A DNA stretch of 64,000 nucleotides, taken from contig NC_008576.1 in NCBI RefSeq assembly GCF_000014865.1, forward strand, positions 3,997,001 to 4,061,000. The letters are read 5' to 3'. This DNA comes from Magnetococcus marinus MC-1 (lineage in GTDB: Bacteria > Pseudomonadota > Magnetococcia > Magnetococcales > Magnetococcaceae). Below are positions 56,231 to 64,000 of this stretch, in pieces (positions within the stretch are counted from its first letter, which is position 1; each line of letters opens with the position of its first letter). Made by a program: the position numbers and the translations under genes. Under the pieces are notes generated by a model. That model saw nothing but the letters and a program-made list of their open reading frames with translations. It had not been told where the DNA came from and did not search any database.

Positions 56231-56588
56231 CTTTGTCTATGGTTACTCCGTCAATAGTTATTTTTTTTCTTTTTTAAGGGATTAGTTCAGATACAACGCC
56301 ACCGCACAAGCGGCTTCTAGGGGCTTATTGCAAACAGATGTACTGCATCCTGCTAGGGTCAAGCTTAGACCAAGGCAGGTGCCGCCCGAGCTTCCATGGC
56401 TCCCCCTGGTGCTGGGCAATGGGGGATGACAACACAACTTGGTCGTGTTAACCATGGCGTTGTATCGGCAACCCTGCCATCCCCCAAACTGTAGTGCTAT
56501 AGTAGGGCCGCCCGCCTTGGCATGGCAGCAACCACCCAGTACGTACACTCAAACCGATGTCGCATCGGCACGAAAGTAGATTGAGCAT
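56231..56588. other. Intergenic region with nested inverted repeats upstream of parA
   Basis: No convincing gene is seen. Outer arms 56370-56379 and 56511-56520 (9 of 10 complementary) enclose perfect 9-bp arms 56420-56428 and 56478-56486, and a central 5-bp stem AACAC/GTGTT. Together they can fold into an element of about 150 nt, either structured RNA or a mobile-type repeat. A leftward open frame over the region has poor composition and no start signal. Confidence 0.5.
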
Positions 56589-57299
56589 ATGATCACTGTC
56601 ATAGGCAACCTTAAAGGGGGCTGCGGCAAAAGCACCATCACATTCAACCTTGCCATTTGGCTGGCACGGTTAAATCAGCGTGTGGTGGCTTTCGATTTAG
56701 ACCCCCAAGCCACCCTCAGCGATGTTAACGAGGTGCGCCGTGAAGAGTCGGGCGATCCTGAACTAACCATCTACCGTCCCGACAGCGATCCAGGTAAAGT
56801 TTTTCGCGAGCATGCCGAGGATGAAATTTTGGTGGATGTGGGTGCCTCTAACTTATGGGCTATGCGTCAAGCCATTGCTTCGGCCCAACGTATTTTGGTC
56901 CCTGTTCCGCCCAGCCAAGCGGATGTGTGGTCAACGCAGCGGTTTCTCAATATGGTCAAAGAGGCCACCATGCGGGTGGAGGTACCACCCCAGGTATTGC
57001 TGTTTGTTAACCGGGCCGATACCCACCCTGGGCTTAAAGAGAGTGACGAAACAGACGAAGCGTTGCATATGCTGCCCGATGTACAGGTGTTACCCTGTCG
57101 TATTGGTCAGCGTACCGCCTATCGCCGCTCTTTTAGCGAAGGGTTGGCGGTGTTTGAACTCTCGGAACGCAGCAAGGCTTCGGATGAGTTTTTCAGCTTA
57201 ACCAAGCTGCTCTATCCCGAGCTTGCCGGGGATTCATCAAAGAAGAAAAAAGCCCCTAAAGAGGGGAAAAAAAGCGCAAAGATCTCTAAAACGGGGTAA
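56589..57299 (+). CDS. Orphan ParA-type ATPase
   Basis: The 236-residue protein has the deviant Walker A of the ParA/MinD family (KGGCGKST, residues 9-16) with the signature Lys near its start. A Walker A' region follows (VVAFDLDPQATLSDV) and a Walker B-like strand (EILVDVGASN). It ends with a Lys-rich tail (KKKKAPKEGKK) that could bind DNA or membrane. No parB gene is adjacent. ParA-type ATPases without ParB often position cargo such as chemoreceptor clusters or carboxysomes. The membrane coiled-coil protein at 57461 follows after 161 bases and could be its partner. That is inference. Confidence 0.88.
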   Translation: MITVIGNLKGGCGKSTITFNLAIWLARLNQRVVAFDLDPQATLSDVNEVRREESGDPELTIYRPDSDPGKVFREHAEDEILVDVGASNLWAMRQAIASAQRILVPVPPSQADVWSTQRFLNMVKEATMRVEVPPQVLLFVNRADTHPGLKESDETDEALHMLPDVQVLPCRIGQRTAYRRSFSEGLAVFELSERSKASDEFFSLTKLLYPELAGDSSKKKKAPKEGKKSAKISKTG

Positions 57300-57460
57300 G
57301 ATGTTGGCTGTCCTCCCTCAAAGTCGGAGGGCTAAGCCTAGGCGTACCACGCGCTGCGCCATAGACATACAAGGCTCCATAATGACCCTTATAAGACATA
57401 CTAATGAGAGAGCCGAGTCATCCACCTGAGTAAATTCACTGGTCTGGGCAGGAGAGAGTT

Positions 57461-58138
57461 ATGAAAAGCCTCAAAGAGGGGTCAGAGACCGTCCATGATG
57501 AGAAGTCCACCACAGCTGGGGCTAACAAAGCACCACGTGGTCTGCCTTCTGTCTTTCCAGTGGGTAACCATTCGGAGTGCGTCAACTGCTCGGCAACGGT
57601 GCTCAACCAGTTTGCCAGCAGCTTTGATAAGAGCGCGAAACGTTGGGAGTTGATTGTCTACCCCACACTGTTCGCCTTTATTATCCTTGCCATGTATGGT
57701 TTTTTTCTCATCTTTAGTTTAACGCAAGATATGCGCTCCATGGCCTCTGCCATAGATCCCCGTATGGGCGCCAATATGGGTTCCTTAACCGCCAATATTA
57801 AGCTCTTGTCCGATAATATGGAGGTCATGAGCACCCACCTAGAATATATTAGCGATAATATGGAAACCATGTCTGTGGATATGCAGAGCATGTCTGAAAA
57901 TATGGAAACCATGTCCGAAAATGTAACCCTTATGGCCCGCCACGTCGATACCATGAGTGTTGCCGTAACCGACATGTCCACCAAATTAAACGCTTTAGAG
58001 CCCATTTCTAAAAATGTGGAATCCATGAACCAAGCCATGCATGTCATGACCAACAACATGGCCAGACTCGGTTATGATGTCGGTGGTGCCGCCCGCCCCA
58101 TGAGCTTCATGAATCGCTTTATGCCGTTTGGTAACTAA
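57461..58138 (+). CDS. Membrane protein with Met-rich coiled coil
   Basis: The protein of 225 residues has a cytoplasmic N-terminal segment (about 1-65) with a C-V-N-C pair (SECVNCSATVL) that may bind metal. A transmembrane helix at about 66-90 (LIVYPTLFAFIILAMYGFFLI) follows. A long coiled coil spans about 100-205 with Met at regular positions (SDNMEVMSTHLEYISDNMET). I recognise no family. A strong GGAG precedes the ATG and a terminator follows. Its position after the orphan ParA suggests a joint function. It could be a membrane anchor or receptor-like partner. Confidence 0.65.
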   Translation: MKSLKEGSETVHDEKSTTAGANKAPRGLPSVFPVGNHSECVNCSATVLNQFASSFDKSAKRWELIVYPTLFAFIILAMYGFFLIFSLTQDMRSMASAIDPRMGANMGSLTANIKLLSDNMEVMSTHLEYISDNMETMSVDMQSMSENMETMSENVTLMARHVDTMSVAVTDMSTKLNALEPISKNVESMNQAMHVMTNNMARLGYDVGGAARPMSFMNRFMPFGN

Positions 58139-58165
58139 TACAACCTTAGACCATCCGCCCTCTTT

Positions 58166-58193
58166 AAAAACCCCAACCTGTTGGGGTTTTTTT
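58166..58193 (+). terminator. Intrinsic terminator of the coiled-coil gene
   Basis: An 11-bp perfect stem (58166-58176 with 58181-58191) and a 4-base loop end in a T-run, 27 bases after the stop. Confidence 0.92.
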
Positions 58194-58239
58194 AATGCCC
58201 CTTCCCACCCTACAGAAAGATCCACAAATTAACACCACC

Positions 58240-58278
58240 GGGGCTTCGCCCCTGACCCTACGAGGGCTTCGCCCCTCG
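58240..58278. repeat. REP-like hairpin pair
   Basis: GGGGCTTCGCCCC (58240-58252) and a CGAGGGCTTCGCCCCTCG-type hairpin (58261-58278) follow each other, with CTGACCC/CGACCCC linkers and a degenerate third unit to about 58310. This is the pattern of intergenic repeats common in alphaproteobacterial and related genomes. Confidence 0.6.
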
Positions 58279-58360
58279 ACCCCACCAAGAGGCCGCGGCT
58301 CCTGGACCCGCACCGCCACAACAGCCCCATACACCCGCTTTGCCCTCTTTTCAAACCGAC

Positions 58361-58403
58361 CAACAAAAACCCCCAGCTACTGGTAAGCCGGGGGTTTTTG
58401 TTG
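58361..58403. terminator. Bidirectional intrinsic terminator
   Basis: A 14-bp perfect stem (58361-58374 with 58390-58403), with three more pairs inside a mismatch, has A/T-rich ends on both sides. It ends the leftward giant repeat gene, whose stop is at 58430, and backs up the rightward terminator. Confidence 0.88.
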
Positions 58404-58429
58404 GACAGAGATCGATGCACCAAGCAATC

Positions 58430-61400
58430 TTATGGATTCGTGGCAGGCACCGGCGGCGTCAAAGTGATCGCGCCACTCTCAATACTCAAAGTATCCACCA
58501 ATCCAGGGAAGAAGGTATTCACGGAAATGGAACTCGAAAGCTGCTGCGAGCCATTGCCATCACTGGCCCCGGTAAAAAAGCTCAGTCCACCCGTCTGTAA
58601 CTTCGCCAGCGCAACATTGTATTCGTTGATCAGATCGCTCAAACCAAAGGTTAAGTTGGGCAACAAGGTCGATTCGTTCACCACATCCACATAAGAGTTG
58701 GCGGCATCAAAGCTAACCGTAGTGCCCGACACAATGGGCTTCATACGTATCCGTACCGAAGCCGTATCCGTCGCACTGTAGGCCGCCACCGAACCAAACA
58801 ACGTATCACTCACCGTTTTCGCCGCCTCTGGCAGACGGTCATAAACGCTCTGCAACGAACCAATCACCGCCGTTGCCACCACCTCATCCCCACTCACAGA
58901 GAGGGTGAATTTTTTAATGACATCGCTCAATTCACCCGTAAAAGCACCACCAGGGGTCATCTGCTGCGCCATTTTACCCAACACCAGCGCCGTGATGTCC
59001 GCCTCGCTCAAAGTCACCGCGCCACCCGCTTGTAAGGCGCTCTCTACCGAGGTAAAGCTGGTTTTAGCGGTCTGGGCAATGCTACTGCTGGTACCGCCCA
59101 CCACCGGCACGCTCGATGTATCGGTCAAGCGGGTAACGTTAATGGAAAAACTTTGGGTAAAGGATAAGCCCGCTCCATTTTGATCGGTCACTTTAACCGT
59201 AATGGCGTGTTGGCGACTGCTGCTGGTAAAGGTGTTGAGCAGCTGTGCATCCGCCACCTGTAGCGTGTCACCCACAATGCTAAAGCGCCCTCCTGCATCC
59301 AAACCAGGCTCTGTAAAGCTGTAGACAAAGCTTTCATCGGTATCGGGGTCAGTGGCACTAAAGCTGCCCACTACTGTCCCAGAGGTCGCCGTATAGGCCA
59401 CCTGATTATTGCTTAAAACCAGCGCCGTGGGTGCCTGATTGCCTTGGGAAACAATGATGGTAAAGGACTTATCAAAGCTCAAACCCGCACCCAATTGATC
59501 GGTAACACGCACGGTGATTAAATGGTTGCCCACATCCAGTTTGGTACTGTCCGCCACCACCAAATTGCTACCAGAGATCCCAAACCGACCACCGGCATCG
59601 CCATTGGGCTCAACCAAAGCATAGACAAAATCGGTGTCGCCGTCAGGGTCACTGGCACTAAAGCTACCCACAACCTGATCGGTGGGGCTACCCGCCAGTA
59701 CGCTATCCTTGTTCAAAAAGATGTCGGTCGGCGCATGGTTGACCATAGAGACAACGATGGTAAAGCTCTTATCCAAGCTTAAACCTGTGCCCTCTTTATC
59801 CGTTACCCGAATGGTAATGGGGTACTCTGCCGTCCCGGTGGTGGGCACCAACCGCGCCGCATCCGCCACCACCAAGTTGGCACCGTTCAAGGCAAAGCGT
59901 CCATTGGCATCCAAGTTAGGCTCGGCAAAGCTGTAGACAAAGCCATCCTCCCCATCAGGGTCAGTGGTGGTGAGCATGCCTACCACGGTACCATTAACAC
60001 TGTCCGAAGCCACACTGGTGCTGCTCAACGTCATATCGGTGGGCGCTTGGTTGATGGGGGTCACGGTAATGCTCAGGGTCTCATCGTAGCTTAGCCCGTC
60101 CCCCCCCTTGTCTGTAACCCGCAGGGTGATGTCATAACTACCCGCCGTGAGCAGGGTGCTATCCGCAACCAGCAATCTGTCGCCATTTAGGGCAAAACGA
60201 CCACCGCCATTGCCGTTAGGATCCGCAAAGGCAAACACCAGATCTGTATCCCCGTCGGGGTCGGTCGCTGTGAGCTGTGCCACCTCGCTGCCATCGGCAC
60301 TCTGCGCAGGTATGCTTTGCGCCGAGAGCATAATATCGGTGGGCGCTCTGTTGCTATCCGTCGACGCCAAAATGGTGAAATCCTGTGCCAAGCTTAACCC
60401 ACCCTGATCGCTCACTTGCACGGTAATGGCGTAGCTGCTACCCGCCACTATGGCGGTACCGTCCGCTACTTCCAAGCGGTCGCCATTTAGCTGAAACAGG
60501 CCCGATGCATTGCCGTTAGGCGTGGTAAAGCTGTAGGTAAAGCTATCCCCCACGTTGGGATCGGTCGCGGTGAGCACCCCCACCAAGTCGCCCTGCACAC
60601 TGCCCAAGGGCACCACATTGCTGCTCAGTTGTAGAGCGGTTGGGGCCTCATTCACCACCACAGCCTCGATTTGAAAGCTCTTCTCAAAGCTTAAACCCGC
60701 ACCCGCTTTATCCGTCACCCGCAGGGTAATGGGGTAGCTGCCAGCCGTGAGCAGGGTTCCATCCAAAACCGCTAGTTGGCTGCCATTAAGGGCAAACCGC
60801 CCCCCGCCATTGCCGTTAGGATCGGCAAAAGCAAACACCAGATCCGTATCCCCATCGGGATCGGTGGCGGTAAGGGTGGCCACCACGGTTCCGGGGGTAC
60901 TGCCCGCGCCAACCGTCAAGGCACTCAATTGAATATCGGTTGGGGCCCGGTTGGGATCCGTTGAGGCTTGGATCACAAACCCTTTATCCAGCGAGAGTCC
61001 TGTTCCATTGCGGTCCGTCACCCGTACCGTTATGGGGTAGCTCTCCCCTGCAACCACACGGGCTGCATCCAGCAACACAAGCTGATTGCCCTCTATGGAA
61101 AACCGACCCAAAGCATCCGCATCGGGTGCGGTAAAGCTATAGACAAAGCTGTCGGTGGGCTCGCTGTCGGTGGGGGTAAACTGGCCAATCAGGGCACCGT
61201 TGACACTGTTCAAGGGGACCACACTGCTGCTCAAAGCAAGATCCGTAGGAGCTTGATTGGTGGAGGTCACCTCAATTTGAAAACTCTTTTCAAAGCTTAA
61301 TCCAGCCCCTGCCTTATCCGTTACCCGTATCACAATGGCTTTCACACCTGGGTTTAGCAGGGTTTGATCCGCCACCACCAGATTGGCCCCATCCAGCGCA

Positions 61401-64000
61401 AACAGGCCGCCCGCATTGCTGTCTGGGTTGGCAAAACTGTAGACCAGATCGGTATCACCATCGGGATCCTGTGCGCTCAATTGCCCAACAATACTCCCAT
61501 TTTGAGCATATTCCGAGAGGCTCTGATGGCTCAAAAACAGGTCCGTTGGGGCCCGGTTGGGGTCGGTGGAAGCCAGCAGCGTAAAATCTTTGCTCAAGCT
61601 ATAACCGGCACCATTATGGTCGGTGACTTTAACCGTAATGGTATAGCTTTCACCTGGGATAATGGCGGCGCTATCGGCCACCACAAGCTGATCACCCACC
61701 AAGCTAAAGCGTCCTCCACCATGACTGTGTGGGGCGTCAAAACTGTAGAGCAACTGCTCATCCTGGTCAGCATCTACCCCAATAACCGTGGCAATCGCCG
61801 TACCATTGGCGCTGTTTAAGGGGATGACCTCACTGGTTAAGTACAGATCGGTGGGCGGGTGATTGACGGCATTGGCCACAATGGTAAAGCTTTTGTCAAA
61901 GCTAAGCCCTGTGCCCCCCAGATCGGTGACACGTAGTGTAATGGGGTAGCTGCCCGCCACTAGGGCTGCGGCATCTTTAACCACCAGGGTGTTGCCCACA
62001 AGATCAAAGCGGCCTTCTGCATCCCCATTGGGCGGCGCAAAGCTGTAGACAAAATTATCTTGAAAGGTGTTGGGGTCGATCACACTCAACCCCCCCACCG
62101 TACGCCCGGCGGGGCTGTTGGCATCCACACTGCTGTTGCTTAACATAAGATCGGTGGGAGCTTTATTCACCTCGGTCACTGTAATCACGAAAGTCTCGCT
62201 GTAGACCAAGCCGCCGCTATCGGTGGCATTGAGCGTCACTTTATAATTACCAATCACCAGAGGGCTTTGCTTCACTTGCAGCAGGTTGCCATCCAAGCCA
62301 AACAGGCCACCAGCATCCCCGTAGGGCTGACCAAAACTGTAGTTCAGGGTATCACCCTCAGGATCTTCACCGCTGAGTGCGCCTATCACGCTCCCCACCG
62401 GGCGATCCTCCTGGATGGTCTGCCCACTCAGCAGCAGCACTGTAGGCGCTTTATTCTCCACTTGGGCTGCGGTCAAGACAAAATCCTGCACCGTAGAGAG
62501 CCCACCGGCATCCGTTGCACGCAACGTAATGCTGTAGCTGCCCCCTCCCACAATGGCACTCGGGGTTTTAACCACCAGCGTATTTCCCTCCAGCCCCACA
62601 CGCCCACTGGCATCCATATTGGGTGTCGCGAAACTATAGCTGTGCTGATCCACCACATCTGGATCACTGGTGACCAAAGAGCCGATCACCGTGCCCACTG
62701 AGCTGTTGGCCGGAATGGTCGTATTGCTCAAATGAATGGCTGTCGGGGCAAAATTGCTCATCCCTGAGACCACGATTGTAAAGCTTTTATCCAGATACTG
62801 CCCCTTACCCGCCGTATCCGTAACCCGCACGGTGATCTTTTTCTCGCCATTGGCGCTTTTATTTTGATTAAGCAAGCTATTACTCGCCACCACAAGTTGG
62901 TCGCCGCTAATCGTAAAAGCCCCATCGGCACCCTTGTAGGGGCTGACCAAGGTATAGACCAACTGGGTATCCCCATCCGGGTCAACCGCCGACAACTTAC
63001 CCACCACGGTACCCGCAGCAGCCCCCGCAGAGACACTGCTTGCACTCAGGTAGAGCGCGGTCGGTCTCTTATTGCTGCCACCCCCTCCAGCTACCGCTGC
63101 GCTTGCGCTCTCTTTCTTGGTTGCATTGTCGGGCTCGGTAGCTTGCTGTTGGTTATCAACTTGGTCTTTATCCTTGCTTTCCGCTTTATCCGTAACCTCA
63201 GCCATATCTTTGGTTTCAGTTTTGTCTTTGGCTTCGGCCTTATCGGTGGCTTCGGGCGGCCCTTGATCGCCCTCTGCCTTGACCTCCGGTTGAGCGGGTT
63301 CAAACGCCTTAAACAAAGGCTCTACTGTGGGTTGAGCAATTAACGGTGTAGACTCCGTTTTGGCCTGCTCCACGATCCTCTTAATGGTATCCAGCGGGCT
63401 GCCACCCTGGCTGGCGACCTGCTCGGCCACCTTCGCCACCATCTGGTTGACCAACTGCTCAGAGACACGTTGTAGCTCCTTAGCATCAGCCGCTACGGGT
63501 TGATCAATCAATTGATCCAACGATGGGGGCGTTTCTAGCGTGGAGCGCTGCTCTTTAAGGGTCGCCAGCTGCGCCAACGCCGCTGCTTTATCCGCTGAAA
63601 GCCCCCCTTGTTCCAAGCTTTGCTGCATCTGCTGCTTAAGCTGCTCACTCTGCTGCTGCGCCTGTTGAGCGACATCCTTAACCTTGCTCACCGCATCCGC
63701 CGCGACACCAGCATCCGCTAGGTTTTTATCCAGCTTGCTCTCCAACTGGGCCAGCCGTTCAGCGCGCTGATCCAGCAGGTTACTCACCTTGGCAACATCG
63801 GCCCCCTCCCCCACGGTTTCGGCCATTTTGCTAAGGGTCTGCTTCTCCAACTGGGCCACCGCATCATTGCGCTGAGCCACTGCGTTCAAAGCTTGGGACG
63901 CCGCCTCACCGCCCACCACATTGGTGACCTTCTCTTGCAGTTTCTCTTGCAGCGCCTGCTTTTGCGCACTGGCCTCGGCCAAAGCTTTTTCCACCTGGTT
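58430..64000 (-). CDS. Giant cadherin-like repeat surface protein, 5' end outside the window
   Basis: The leftward frame is open to the edge, so at least 1856 residues are present and the N-terminus is missing. Visible order: a Q/A/K/E-rich coiled coil of about 230 residues; a charged linker with KAEAKDKTETKDMAEV-like repeats; a Gly/Ser turn; thirteen cadherin-like domains of about 101 residues (about 309-1622 of the visible part); and a unique C-terminal domain of about 230 residues. Each repeat starts with an A-P-T-D/A-x-x-L-S motif and has D-P-D-G-D-T Ca2+-type acidic sites. Repeats 8 and 10 share near-identical DNA at about 60200-60270 and 60790-60860. It is probably a secreted or surface adhesin; no RTX signal is seen, so the export route is open. 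The gene has its own terminator at 58361-58403. Confidence 0.85.
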   Translation of the reverse strand, partial: NQVEKALAEASAQKQALQEKLQEKVTNVVGGEAASQALNAVAQRNDAVAQLEKQTLSKMAETVGEGADVAKVSNLLDQRAERLAQLESKLDKNLADAGVAADAVSKVKDVAQQAQQQSEQLKQQMQQSLEQGGLSADKAAALAQLATLKEQRSTLETPPSLDQLIDQPVAADAKELQRVSEQLVNQMVAKVAEQVASQGGSPLDTIKRIVEQAKTESTPLIAQPTVEPLFKAFEPAQPEVKAEGDQGPPEATDKAEAKDKTETKDMAEVTDKAESKDKDQVDNQQQATEPDNATKKESASAAVAGGGGSNKRPTALYLSASSVSAGAAAGTVVGKLSAVDPDGDTQLVYTLVSPYKGADGAFTISGDQLVVASNSLLNQNKSANGEKKITVRVTDTAGKGQYLDKSFTIVVSGMSNFAPTAIHLSNTTIPANSSVGTVIGSLVTSDPDVVDQHSYSFATPNMDASGRVGLEGNTLVVKTPSAIVGGGSYSITLRATDAGGLSTVQDFVLTAAQVENKAPTVLLLSGQTIQEDRPVGSVIGALSGEDPEGDTLNYSFGQPYGDAGGLFGLDGNLLQVKQSPLVIGNYKVTLNATDSGGLVYSETFVITVTEVNKAPTDLMLSNSSVDANSPAGRTVGGLSVIDPNTFQDNFVYSFAPPNGDAEGRFDLVGNTLVVKDAAALVAGSYPITLRVTDLGGTGLSFDKSFTIVANAVNHPPTDLYLTSEVIPLNSANGTAIATVIGVDADQDEQLLYSFDAPHSHGGGRFSLVGDQLVVADSAAIIPGESYTITVKVTDHNGAGYSLSKDFTLLASTDPNRAPTDLFLSHQSLSEYAQNGSIVGQLSAQDPDGDTDLVYSFANPDSNAGGLFALDGANLVVADQTLLNPGVKAIVIRVTDKAGAGLSFEKSFQIEVTSTNQAPTDLALSSSVVPLNSVNGALIGQFTPTDSEPTDSFVYSFTAPDADALGRFSIEGNQLVLLDAARVVAGESYPITVRVTDRNGTGLSLDKGFVIQASTDPNRAPTDIQLSALTVGAGSTPGTVVATLTATDPDGDTDLVFAFADPNGNGGGRFALNGSQLAVLDGTLLTAGSYPITLRVTDKAGAGLSFEKSFQIEAVVVNEAPTALQLSSNVVPLGSVQGDLVGVLTATDPNVGDSFTYSFTTPNGNASGLFQLNGDRLEVADGTAIVAGSSYAITVQVSDQGGLSLAQDFTILASTDSNRAPTDIMLSAQSIPAQSADGSEVAQLTATDPDGDTDLVFAFADPNGNGGGRFALNGDRLLVADSTLLTAGSYDITLRVTDKGGDGLSYDETLSITVTPINQAPTDMTLSSTSVASDSVNGTVVGMLTTTDPDGEDGFVYSFAEPNLDANGRFALNGANLVVADAARLVPTTGTAEYPITIRVTDKEGTGLSLDKSFTIVVSMVNHAPTDIFLNKDSVLAGSPTDQVVGSFSASDPDGDTDFVYALVEPNGDAGGRFGISGSNLVVADSTKLDVGNHLITVRVTDQLGAGLSFDKSFTIIVSQGNQAPTALVLSNNQVAYTATSGTVVGSFSATDPDTDESFVYSFTEPGLDAGGRFSIVGDTLQVADAQLLNTFTSSSRQHAITVKVTDQNGAGLSFTQSFSINVTRLTDTSSVPVVGGTSSSIAQTAKTSFTSVESALQAGGAVTLSEADITALVLGKMAQQMTPGGAFTGELSDVIKKFTLSVSGDEVVATAVIGSLQSVYDRLPEAAKTVSDTLFGSVAAYSATDTASVRIRMKPIVSGTTVSFDAANSYVDVVNESTLLPNLTFGLSDLINEYNVALAKLQTGGLSFFTGASDGNGSQQLSSSISVNTFFPGLVDTLSIESGAITLTPPVPATNP

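Noticed and set aside
56282-56548. Leftward 88-codon Cys/Gly-rich frame before parA
   Set aside because: It coincides with nested inverted repeats, has no ribosome binding site and reads like non-coding DNA.
58240-58310. Coding sequence in the G+C-rich region before the giant gene
   Set aside because: It consists of repeat hairpins of the REP type, and frames across it have no start signal.

Overview
The window reads as chromosomal DNA of a Gram-negative, motile, marine-type proteobacterium with heavy signal transduction and sulfur metabolism. Two adjacent genes encode secreted Gly/Asn/Trp/Tyr-rich proteins that look like sulfur globule envelope proteins. They lie beside a flagellin, an MCP, two large hybrid sensor kinases, GGDEF, HDOD and PilZ proteins and a bacteriohemerythrin. 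This mix fits a microaerophilic sulfur oxidiser, and the protein style resembles Magnetococcus and its relatives. That assignment is an inference from recognition, not from a database search.

Layout. 0.3-2.1 kb: HDOD protein and an MBL-fold hydrolase, both rightward. 2.3-5.9 kb: leftward run of class II fructose-bisphosphate aldolase, then an exported TPR-caspase and an exported formylglycine-enzyme-like protein. 6.0-7.7 kb: an intact IS4-type insertion sequence with 29-bp inverted repeats and a 6-bp target duplication. 8.0-9.8 kb: a two-gene AAA ATPase/TOPRIM-like (DUF4276) module resembling phage-defence ATPase-nuclease pairs. 9.8-26 kb, nearly all leftward: accA, a diguanylate cyclase, a degenerate membrane GGDEF-EAL protein, a short flagellin with a sigma28-type promoter, a BvgS-like kinase with its response regulator, an asparagine synthase and dnaE. 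26.1-27.0 kb: an AAA ATPase remnant and tRNA-Leu(GAG). 27.3-34.1 kb: murI, a YbbN-type thioredoxin, a pseudoenzyme-like SGNH protein, a candidate small RNA, PilZ, hemerythrin and arrestin-like proteins, a small membrane protein and class I fumarase. 34.3-45.3 kb: an ICMT-like membrane methyltransferase, an MCP, a STAS protein, a second hybrid kinase, a small exported protein, a DMT permease, a dihydrolipoyl-dehydrogenase-like enzyme and an SCP2-like protein. 45.8-58.1 kb: an RND adaptor and permease, three exported repeat-rich Gly/Tyr/Arg/Asp/Pro proteins, one further exported protein, two sulfur-globule-like proteins, an orphan ParA and a membrane coiled-coil protein. 58.4-64.0 kb: the 3' part of a giant leftward gene with 13 cadherin-like repeats, open at the window edge.

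The most interesting stretch is 45.8-58.1 kb. An RND permease with a cytoplasmic tail of about 205 residues is followed almost directly by exported low-complexity proteins built on in-frame tandem repeats, then by the two sulfur-globule-like proteins and a ParA plus coiled-coil pair. Together they could make, coat and position an envelope-associated structure such as sulfur globules, but that link is inference. Second is a leftward candidate small RNA at about 29.71-29.88 kb, with three inverted-repeat stems and an orphan intrinsic terminator. Third are the AAA/DUF4276 module and the aldolase-caspase-formylglycine-enzyme gene order.

Start codons were moved inward from the longest open frame wherever a better Shine-Dalgarno sequence or family fit supported it. 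Each such choice is stated in the entry.
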